Both the position numbers and the translations under genes were made by a program. This document shows, piece by piece, positions 1 to 5,213 of a stretch of DNA of 5,887 bases. Location: assembly GCA_051886215.1 (NCBI GenBank), contig JBJEXX010000036.1:1-5887 (forward strand), given 5' to 3'. The notes beneath the pieces were generated by a model. It ran no database searches. It was not told the DNA's origin and was given only the letters and a program-made list of their open reading frames with translations. Each line of letters opens with the position of its first letter. Position 1 is the first letter of the stretch. The stretch comes from JBJEXX01 sp051886215. GTDB lineage: Bacteria > Bacillota_I > Bacilli_A > RF39 > UBA660.

Positions 1-188
1 AATCCTAATAGTTGTAATTCTACTTGTATTTTATTTATTTCTTCAAAAGATAAAGTTAGATTTTTTAAATCTGTTTTAGATTTATGGCATAAATCACTAA
101 TTGTTATTATTCCATTTTCCTTTAGTAAATTTAGAATATTCATATTAATATCTATTCTATCTATGCTTTGTTTTAATATATTTTTCAT
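1..188 (-). CDS. Small protein resembling the RNA polymerase alpha C-terminal domain (3' end beyond window)
   Basis: The ATG at 188 opens a frame of 62 codons that runs off the left edge. The product resembles the helix-hairpin-helix C-terminal domain of RNA polymerase alpha: the order QSIDRIDIN, then LLKENGI, then TISDLCHKS and finally VELQLLG follows the alpha-CTD pattern of a VDDLEL-like start, CLK, GDL and a closing LGL. Aligned by eye to E. coli alpha, the Asn matching N268 is kept, but R265, G296 and K298, which contact UP-element DNA, are not, and the GKKS turn is replaced by LSFEE. No assembly domain precedes it, so this is not a full alpha subunit. The start at 188 is preferred over an in-frame ATG at 143 because GGGAG sits nine bases upstream. 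It overlaps the preceding gene by 32 bases, suggesting translational coupling. Free-standing alpha-CTD-like domains may bind DNA or protein; its role here is unknown. Confidence 0.7.
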   Translation of the reverse strand, partial: MKNILKQSIDRIDINMNILNLLKENGIITISDLCHKSKTDLKNLTLSFEEINKIQVELQLLG

Positions 189-453
189 TATTGTTTTCTC
201 CCTTTTTTACTGCAACTAATAATTCATTTGGCTGTACCATTCTATTACATTGTTTATATGTAAAAGTTTCGCCAGTAAAATAAACATTGTAATTCATATT
301 TTCCAATTTATTTTTACATAATTGTAAAAACTCTTCTGTTTCTATTTCTGTTAAATTTTCTTTTACTCTTAACTCATAAAAAGTTATTCTAACCTCTTCT
401 TCATTCTCTAACAACTTATATTCTATATATCTTCCTACATATTCCGTCATCAT
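157..453 (-). CDS. Unrecognised 98-residue acidic protein
   Basis: A complete 98-codon frame. I do not recognise the family. The protein is soluble-looking, with no signal peptide or membrane segment. The N-terminal half is rich in Glu (ENEEEVRITFYELRVKE), followed by a probable helix (EIETEEFLQLCKNKLENMNY), a more beta-like stretch with aromatic residues (VYFTGETFTYKQ), and a basic, Asn/Lys-rich tail ending KTKHR. The ATG at 453 is the first possible start because an in-frame TGA lies just upstream. A second ATG follows immediately at 450. The nearest Shine-Dalgarno-like AGGA (471-468) is 14 bases away, which is long, so initiation may be weak. It is the first gene of a unit with its own promoter and overlaps the alpha-CTD-like gene by 32 bases, so the two products may act together. 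Pairing with an alpha-CTD-like protein hints at a regulatory or mobile-element role, but that is inference. Confidence 0.75.
   Translation of the reverse strand: MMTEYVGRYIEYKLLENEEEVRITFYELRVKENLTEIETEEFLQLCKNKLENMNYNVYFTGETFTYKQCNRMVQPNELLVAVKKGENNNEKYIKTKHR
198..202 (-). promoter_or_regulatory. Ribosome binding site GGGAG setting the start of the alpha-CTD-like gene
   Basis: GGGAG on the minus strand lies nine bases before the ATG at 188, inside the coding sequence of the 98-residue gene. The alternative ATG at 143 has no comparable site, so this decides the start and implies that the two genes are translated from one message. Confidence 0.7.
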
Positions 454-488
454 TATTCATATCACTATCCTACATCAAATTTATCACT

Positions 489-497
489 ATTATAACA
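489..497 (-). promoter_or_regulatory. Extended -10 promoter for the 98-residue gene
   Basis: The minus strand reads TGTTATAAT, a perfect extended -10 (TGn plus TATAAT). A 17-base spacer would place the -35 at TTATTT (517-512), which is a poor match, as is common for extended -10 promoters. The predicted transcription start near 482 leaves a leader of about 29 bases. The promoter sits directly behind the terminator of the adhesin gene, so the small-gene unit is probably transcribed independently. Confidence 0.55.
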
Positions 498-506
498 TAA
501 TTTTAC

Positions 507-550
507 AAAAAAAATAAAGGGTATTTAGAGGTTTTCTCTAAATACCCTTT
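507..550 (-). terminator. Strong rho-independent terminator after the adhesin gene
   Basis: Positions 550-536 and 530-516 form a perfect 15-base-pair stem (arm AAAGGGTATTTAGAG) with a five-base loop. On the minus strand it is followed by one A and then eight T. It lies 24 bases after the 0-frame stop of the adhesin (574) and 44 bases after the stop used in the shifted frame (594). On the plus strand the stem is followed by five T, so weak activity in that direction is possible, but no plus-strand gene ends here. Confidence 0.92.
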
Positions 551-573
551 TTGTGCGATAGAACCTTTGAAAT

Positions 574-2397
574 CTACAACTTACTATTAGATTCTAAAAA
601 CCGAGTTCTCGGTAATACTTCTTCTATATTTATCTCTTTAAAGTATGTTATTGTTGTCCAATCGTCATTGTCTTCTACTTCTTTTTCAAAGTATGTACCT
701 TTAACTTTTGTTTTATTAGTAAATACATAACCATTTCCTAATCCTTCTAAAATATCACAATATAGCATTGGACTTTCTATTTCTTGAAAACCTATTTTAA
801 CTTTTCCAAATCTAAATTCATAATCAGTTACATATTCATCTTCTTGTAGCTGCAACTCTTTAAAATTCAATTCATAAATTGTCTGTGTGTTTAAATTTTC
901 TTTAAATAGTATATATTCTTCACTTTTATTTGTTTTGTAATATACATCATATTCTAAATCTTCATTCCAAGTACCAGTATATAATCTGTTTATACGAACA
1001 GCATCTGTAGGTAAATGGTCTGACCAAGTAAATGTATCTAATGGTACATTTGAATTGTTTTTTATATTTTTAAAATTATAAAATATATCATCTTTGCTTT
1101 GTGTTTCAATAAATCCGTTCTTTTGAACTTCTACTTTTATTTCTACATTATCATTTGTTATATCTACATTTACTATTTCTTGATCATTTACAATTTCTGC
1201 ATCATAAACATTATTATTTAGCAAATAATATTTCCCACTAGATATTTCTTTTATTTTATAACAGCCTTTTAAAAGCTCTTTTGTTATCGCTTTTCCTGTT
1301 TCGTCTGTTGTTATAGTATCTACCAAATTATCTTCTAAATCGTATATTTCAAATGTTATATCTGGTAATGGACTACCTTTTGGTAATTCTGAATATTTAT
1401 TGTCTTCACTACTTGTTTTTGTAACTTGTATATACCCTTTAATTTTTTCATTTTCAAAAGTTATATCAGTTATTTGATTTTCTTCTAGAGTTATTGTCTG
1501 TGTTTCTTCTGTCAATACATAATTTGATAATGTTTTACTTTCAACTACAGTATATTTCTTGTCAATTCTTAATCTCTTGCTTACAGCCTCGCCCTGTTCA
1601 TTTGTTATTATTGTATCTACTAGGTTATTATCTTCATCATATATTTTAAATTCTACACCTGCTAATCTTACCTCATTATTGTCTTTATCTATTTTTATTA
1701 CTCTAACTTGTCCTTTTTTTAGCTCGTTTTCAAAGATTATATCTTTTATCTGATCTTCTTCTAATGTTATTGTTTGCGTTTCTTCAGTTAGTACATAGTT
1801 TGATAATGTTTTACTTTCAGCCACAGTGTATTTCTTATCAATTCTTAACTTTTTACTTACAGTCTCGCCCTGTTCATTTGTTATTATTGTATCTACTAGG
1901 TTATTGTCTTCATCATATATTTTAAATTCTACACCTGCTAATCTTACCTCATTATTGTCTTTATCTACTTTTATTACTCTAACTTGTCCTTTTTTTAGTT
2001 CATTCTGAAAAGTTATATCTTTTATTTGATTTTCTTCTAATTCAACAGTTTGTGTTTCTTCATTTAATTTATAATTCCATAAAGTTTCACATTCTTGAAT
2101 TTTTAATTTTGAATAATCTCTAATTGCATATCTACTCGTTAATGCCTCGCCATTGCTATTTGTTATTATTGTTTCCAAAATTTTATTGTTCTCATCTAGT
2201 ACATTAAACTTAACGCCAGCTAATCTTACCTCATTATTGTCTTTATCTACTTTTATTACTTTAACTTGTCCCTTTTTTAATTCATTTTCTATTGTTTGAT
2301 TATTAGTAGTATTCCATTCAACTCTAACTTCTGTATTATCTGTTAAATTGTACCATTTATTTGTAGTTCGTTCAATCCAAGCATAATTTCCGTATTC
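574..2397 (-). CDS. Adhesin, second open frame: Cna-B/SpaA repeats, DUF11-like domain and LPxTG-like end
   Basis: This frame is open from just after a TAA at 2400 to a TAG at 574 and has no credible start of its own: the first usable codon, TTG at 2178, lies inside a Cna-B domain with no ribosome binding site. It continues the protein begun at 3730, entered by a +1 shift at 2392. Numbered in the rebuilt 1044-residue protein, it holds the end of Cna-B domain 2 (to about 484), domain 3 (485-578), two near-identical domains 4 and 5 (579-670, 671-762), a divergent domain 6 (762-859), and a DUF11-like beta domain (about 860-1032, with NVPLDTFTWSDHLPTD). Each Cna-B domain keeps a Lys near its start and most keep a Glu mid-domain and a closing Asn, as needed for internal isopeptide bonds. 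The end reads LPRTR in this frame. A second +1 shift gives LPRTGF followed at once by a stop (596-594). No hydrophobic tail follows in any frame. Its role is probably a cell-wall-linked stalk. A conventional reading would call it a pseudogene fragment. Confidence 0.85.
   Translation of the reverse strand, partial: EYGNYAWIERTTNKWYNLTDNTEVRVEWNTTNNQTIENELKKGQVKVIKVDKDNNEVRLAGVKFNVLDENNKILETIITNSNGEALTSRYAIRDYSKLKIQECETLWNYKLNEETQTVELEENQIKDITFQNELKKGQVRVIKVDKDNNEVRLAGVEFKIYDEDNNLVDTIITNEQGETVSKKLRIDKKYTVAESKTLSNYVLTEETQTITLEEDQIKDIIFENELKKGQVRVIKIDKDNNEVRLAGVEFKIYDEDNNLVDTIITNEQGEAVSKRLRIDKKYTVVESKTLSNYVLTEETQTITLEENQITDITFENEKIKGYIQVTKTSSEDNKYSELPKGSPLPDITFEIYDLEDNLVDTITTDETGKAITKELLKGCYKIKEISSGKYYLLNNNVYDAEIVNDQEIVNVDITNDNVEIKVEVQKNGFIETQSKDDIFYNFKNIKNNSNVPLDTFTWSDHLPTDAVRINRLYTGTWNEDLEYDVYYKTNKSEEYILFKENLNTQTIYELNFKELQLQEDEYVTDYEFRFGKVKIGFQEIESPMLYCDILEGLGNGYVFTNKTKVKGTYFEKEVEDNDDWTTITYFKEINIEEVLPRTRFLESNSKL
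594..609 (-). other. Frameshift site B: AGA-ACT-C-GGT within the LPxTG motif
   Basis: In the incoming frame the codons read LPRT and then CGG (603-601), giving LPRTR plus eight more residues to a stop at 576-574. Skipping the C at 603 gives GGT TTT TAG, so the protein ends LPRTGF, a proper sortase motif. The sequence matches site A in having AGA, then one codon, then CGG, then A or T. The C also completes a perfect small palindrome, CCGAG-AA-CTCGG (612-601), which offers a mutational explanation for this site alone. The motif is seen directly. Whether the ribosome shifts here is inference. Confidence 0.6.
1444..1995 (-). repeat. Two tandem 276-bp repeats encoding Cna-B domains 4 and 5
   Basis: The units 1995-1720 and 1719-1444 each encode 92 residues starting KKGQVRVIK. 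Over the first 90 residues I count seven differences (for example VDK/IDK, GETV/GEAV, KKL/RKL-type changes, EEDQ/EENQ). The DNA is roughly 90% identical by eye. The start of the preceding domain 3 (2277 onward) shares about the first 23 residues with them at high DNA identity, then diverges. This is a typical pattern of domain duplication by recombination and predicts copy-number differences between strains. Confidence 0.92.
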
Positions 2398-3730
2398 TTA
2401 AGTCTTTAACTATTATTTCGCCATTTGCATCAGTAGTATATGTACCAATAACTTTATCAAACTCATAACTATATAAATCAAATTTCACTCCACCAAGAGT
2501 AATTTGATTATTGTCCTTATCTACTTTTGTTACTTTAAGATTTCCTAACTTATGTTTATTAGTAATATTAAATGTTTTTGTTTGTCCATAGCTTAAATAA
2601 AAGTTTTGTTCATTAGATTCAAAAACATATTGTTCATTACTAGATATCTCCTTTAATATATAATTATTTTGATAAAGTCCTGTAAATTCTGCCACCCCTT
2701 TACTATTTGTAGTTGCATTTGCTACAACAGTTCCGTCTGTTTTTAATAATTGAAATGTAGTATTAGGAATTGGCTCATTTGTATCTACATCTGTTTTATT
2801 TATAATTACTTTTGCATTATTAGTTTTTAAGTTTAATGTTCCCTGTCCTGCCTCATCTCCATAAGGATCTGATGTAATAAGATAGTTTTGTGTATTTGCG
2901 ATATATGTTTTTCCATAAAAAACAGGATATGTTTTGCATTTAGCTTGAACATTTATTTTTACATTTATATCACTAGACATAGAGCTTTTAGGTATTCTTA
3001 ATTTAAAATGTTCTCCACCATTAAATGTAGTTTTAGCATTATTATTCATATCTGTTATATAAGCTCCACTAGGACTATTTATAAGATTAGTAATTGTATA
3101 TTGTGAATTTGTTACTCTTGAGCTAACTGTATATTCTTGTGAATAATAGTTACCGTCTTCTTGTAGAGTTCCTATTTTATTAACTGTTACATTTGCACTT
3201 TGAGGAGTATATGTTCCATATCTTCCCTCATATACCATCTTTTTTATCGCCTCATGTATTTTTTCTCCTCTTTCATTTCCACCTCTATAATAGGTATCTA
3301 CATCATTATCATATAATATTGAATAAACGGCTTGTTTTGTTGCTAGAAAAGCATCAAAATCATTATATACACCTAATTCACTTGCACTTTTATATGGAAA
3401 TCCATTTATTGCAACTCTCCAAAGTCTTACATCATCAATAAGTCTGTCTAAATTTACATCATAATTATCATATTCTCCAACTCCAGCTGACCCTCTATTT
3501 AAACAATATGCTGGATATGTCTTTCCATTTTCTTTATATACAACATAAGTACAAGTAACATAAGACCATACTCCATCTGACCTTTTGTATTGTAATGTAT
3601 AATCACAATCTCCCATTTGATATATATTTACATCTTGCTTAAATGTTACTGCATACGCTATATTTTGTAGCGATGATACAGATAGTAATATTAACATTAC
3701 TATTGCAACTATTTTCTTTATTTTTAACAT
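2372..3730 (-). CDS. Thioester-domain adhesin, N-terminal open frame (452 residues before the frameshift)
   Basis: This is the exported N-terminal part of a large surface adhesin. A signal peptide covers residues 1-27 (basic LKIKK, hydrophobic core, AYA cleavage site). Residues about 30-180 resemble adhesin thioester domains: Cys76 in YPAYCLN and Gln133 in TKQAVYSILYD are at the spacing and in the contexts where the Cys-Gln thioester forms in proteins such as streptococcal Cpa, letting them bond covalently to host amines. A beta-rich linker follows to about 305. Next come Cna-B domain 1 (about 308-391; candidate isopeptide Lys312, Glu361 and Asn391) and the first half of domain 2. In this frame translation ends after LRIRKLCLD. 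A +1 shift at CGG (residue 447) joins it to the downstream frame. The start at 3730 has a perfect AAGGAGGT (3745-3738) seven bases upstream. The gene follows a terminator, and I see no convincing promoter between them (TTGTCA at 3772-3767 lacks a good -10), so it may depend on read-through or an unusual promoter. Confidence 0.9.
   Translation of the reverse strand: MLKIKKIVAIVMLILLSVSSLQNIAYAVTFKQDVNIYQMGDCDYTLQYKRSDGVWSYVTCTYVVYKENGKTYPAYCLNRGSAGVGEYDNYDVNLDRLIDDVRLWRVAINGFPYKSASELGVYNDFDAFLATKQAVYSILYDNDVDTYYRGGNERGEKIHEAIKKMVYEGRYGTYTPQSANVTVNKIGTLQEDGNYYSQEYTVSSRVTNSQYTITNLINSPSGAYITDMNNNAKTTFNGGEHFKLRIPKSSMSSDINVKINVQAKCKTYPVFYGKTYIANTQNYLITSDPYGDEAGQGTLNLKTNNAKVIINKTDVDTNEPIPNTTFQLLKTDGTVVANATTNSKGVAEFTGLYQNNYILKEISSNEQYVFESNEQNFYLSYGQTKTFNITNKHKLGNLKVTKVDKDNNQITLGGVKFDLYSYEFDKVIGTYTTDANGEIIVKDLRIRKLCLD
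2389..2401 (-). other. Frameshift site A: AGA-ATA-C-GGA within Cna-B domain 2
   Basis: The first frame reads DLRI and then CGG (2392-2390), followed by five codons and a TGA at 2374-2372. Skipping the C at 2392 gives GGA AAT TAT, so the protein continues DLRI-GNYAWIERTTNKWYNL. This matches the conserved Cna-B core (L, two residues, G, one residue, Y, later E). No homopolymer lies at the site, so a simple run-length sequencing error is not the obvious cause. With this shift and the one at 603, the span 3730-594 encodes 1044 residues. The break in frame is certain from the sequence. Whether it is programmed, mutational or an error cannot be told here. Confidence 0.75.
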
Positions 3731-3784
3731 AAAAAAACCTCCTTTTTATTTATTGTTAAGTTGTTATGACAATTTAACAGGCAT

Positions 3785-3825
3785 AAAAAAAGGCAGGTAT
3801 AAGACCTATATAGCCTTATCCTGCC
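3785..3825 (-). terminator. Rho-independent terminator between the sortase operon and the adhesin gene
   Basis: On the minus strand GGCAGG-ATAAG pairs with CTTAT-(bulged A)-CCTGCC, an 11-base-pair stem with an 11-base AT-rich loop, followed by seven T. It begins 15 bases after the stop of the preceding gene. Since no strong promoter is visible between it and the adhesin start, incomplete termination here could set the ratio of adhesin to sortase message. Confidence 0.85.
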
Positions 3826-3839
3826 GATTTTATATTAAA

Positions 3840-4538
3840 TTATATAATAAAACATTGTGTACTTATATGGTTACCATTGAAATAATAATCTCTTGCATAT
3901 ATTTTTATTATTCCACATTTCCAAGTAATTTTATTTATCACTCTTTGTTCTGTAAAAGTAAATTCATTTGTTAATTCTGGAATTGTACTATCTATTACTA
4001 TTTCATACCCATAAATTTTCATATCTTCTGTTTCATTATTTTGTATAACTGTTTTTATTTTATTTATCATTTGTTCATTGATTTTATATTCTTCTGTTAT
4101 TTGTTCTTGTTTTATTTCTTCTTGACTTATTTCTTCCTTTTTTTCAGTAATATTAGTTTGTTCATTCTCTTTTTCTATTGCTTGTTCTTTTGTATCATCA
4201 ACGGTTTGTGCTATTAGCTGTCTTTCTTCGTCTACTTGCTCTGTTTTTTTATTCTCAATATTTTTTAAAATAGTAGTATCCGCTTCTTTTATATTTTCTT
4301 TCTCTGCTACTTTTTTATTTTCTTCTTTTTTATTAGTATCTACTACATTTTTAATATCTTGTAGATTATCTGTATCTATATTTTCTTCAACTACTTTTTC
4401 ATTTATTGTTTGAGAAATTTCTTGTTCTTTTTCAATATTACTTTTCTTATAAAGAAGTACGTCAATAATTCTTAATGCAACACCTATCAAACAAGCTATT
4501 ATTAGTATTTTTAAAAACTTTACTATAAATCTAAACAT
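3840..4538 (-). CDS. Membrane-anchored Lys/Glu-rich protein with conserved-looking C-terminal domain (232 residues)
   Basis: Residues 4-30 form one hydrophobic segment (FIVKFLKILIIACLIGVA onward). Then come about 120 residues of low-complexity sequence dominated by Glu, Lys, Ile, Asn and Gln, probably extended or coiled-coil. The compact C-terminal region (about 150-232) contains MKIYGYEIVIDSTIPELTN, FTFTEQRVINKI and IKIYARDYYFNGNHISTQCF. I cannot name that domain, though it has the look of a conserved, secreted fold. Its two Cys (208 and 229) could pair. The ATG at 4538 is chosen over an in-frame GTG at 4547 because AGGAG (4553-4549) is ten bases before the ATG but only one before the GTG. 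The stop is followed directly by a terminator, making this the last gene of the operon with the sortase, 65 bases downstream of it. The context suggests an accessory role in surface display, perhaps spanning the wall to hold its C-terminal domain outside, but this is inference. Confidence 0.85.
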   Translation of the reverse strand: MFRFIVKFLKILIIACLIGVALRIIDVLLYKKSNIEKEQEISQTINEKVVEENIDTDNLQDIKNVVDTNKKEENKKVAEKENIKEADTTILKNIENKKTEQVDEERQLIAQTVDDTKEQAIEKENEQTNITEKKEEISQEEIKQEQITEEYKINEQMINKIKTVIQNNETEDMKIYGYEIVIDSTIPELTNEFTFTEQRVINKITWKCGIIKIYARDYYFNGNHISTQCFII

Positions 4539-4548
4539 ATATATCACT

Positions 4549-4553
4549 CTCCT
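4549..4553 (-). promoter_or_regulatory. Ribosome binding site AGGAG fixing the start at 4538
   Basis: AGGAG on the minus strand is ten bases before the ATG at 4538, but only one base before the in-frame GTG at 4547, which is too close to be used. The gene should therefore start MFRFIVKF. Confidence 0.7.
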
Positions 4554-4603
4554 ATATATAGTATAACTTTTTATATATATAAAAGTCTAACCAATTATAT
4601 ATG

Positions 4604-5200
4604 TTATTGATTATTTATCATATTTTCTTCTGATTCTACTGCTTGAACACAAAGCCTTTTATTACTTTGTCCTTTTACACAAGTTATCAAAGTAAGTCTA
4701 TTATTATCTGTACTTTCTAACAATGACCAGTCTGTTTCTTCTATTATTTTAATGTCTTTTACTACATATCTTCTTGTACCATAGTTTGTTTTATAATATA
4801 TTTCTGTTCCTACTTTGACTTTATTAAGATTTCTAAAAAAGTCGCCACTTCCACCTCCATTATGAGACGCTAGTCCAACATTTCCAGCATAAAGACTTGT
4901 GCTTGTAAAATGACCTATAGCCTCAGATAATATTGATAGTTCTGTTCCCTCTTTAATTGGAGCATTATCTAAAAGTATATCTGGTATAGTTAATGTTCCA
5001 ATAGTATCTTCATAAGTAATTTTTTGTTGTTCCAGTGGCTCTAAATTTTTTATTTCTTCGTTATCTCCAACAATTATCGTTTCTTCTGCTTTTTTATTTG
5101 CACTAAATACTTTAAATTTATGAATTAAAAATACTGACACAACTATAGTTAATATAACAAGCGTTATTACTAATATAAATATTTTTGTTCCTTTATTCAT
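4604..5200 (-). CDS. Sortase (transpeptidase for LPxTG-type proteins), class D-like
   Basis: A complete 198-residue sortase. Sortases cleave between Thr and Gly of an LPxTG-type motif on exported proteins and join the Thr to a cell-wall or pilin amine. An N-terminal membrane anchor (residues 7-27) precedes a linker and a catalytic domain (about 66-190). All three catalytic residues are visible: His113 in LASHNGG, Cys174 in LTLITCV (the TLxTC motif) and Arg182 in NKRLCVQA. The opening IGTLTIPDI and the IGHF segment before the His fit class D or a related group, but I would not fix the class by eye. The length is normal for the family. The start has AGGAGGTG (5215-5208) seven bases upstream, which overlaps the stop of the previous gene, so translation is probably coupled. 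The obvious partner is the LPRTG-ending adhesin downstream, separated by one gene and a terminator. Confidence 0.95.
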   Translation of the reverse strand: MNKGTKIFILVITLVILTIVVSVFLIHKFKVFSANKKAEETIIVGDNEEIKNLEPLEQQKITYEDTIGTLTIPDILLDNAPIKEGTELSILSEAIGHFTSTSLYAGNVGLASHNGGGSGDFFRNLNKVKVGTEIYYKTNYGTRRYVVKDIKIIEETDWSLLESTDNNRLTLITCVKGQSNKRLCVQAVESEENMINNQ

Positions 5201-5213
5201 ATAGCTGCACCTC

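Noticed and set aside
601..612. CCGAGAACTCGG as a protein-binding operator or inversion site
   Set aside because: It lies inside the coding sequence at the LPxTG codons and has no second copy in the window. It is better explained by the coding content plus the extra C.
1559..2008. Open frames on the plus strand within the repeat region
   Set aside because: They are antisense to the Cna-B repeats, recur in both repeat copies for that reason, and have low-complexity hydrophobic products without ribosome binding sites.
574..2178. TTG at 2178 as the start of an independent 534-residue gene
   Set aside because: It lies in the middle of a Cna-B domain, has no ribosome binding site, and the same frame continues upstream to 2397 with conserved domain sequence.
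2389..2401. CGG reassigned to another amino acid (Gln or Trp, as in some Firmicutes)
   Set aside because: Reassignment would not cure the break: whatever CGG means, the 0 frame at site A ends six codons later and the conserved sequence continues only in the +1 frame.
3193..3441. Plus-strand frame rich in His, Tyr and Phe
   Set aside because: It is antisense to the thioester domain. Its odd composition is the complement of the coding strand, and no translation signal precedes it.
4555..4600. AT-rich inverted repeat (about 4565-4586) and TATACT at 4565-4560 as a terminator or internal promoter
   Set aside because: The stem is purely A/T apart from one or two pairs and lacks a T-run. The promoter would start transcription at the ribosome binding site itself, with only a partial -35.
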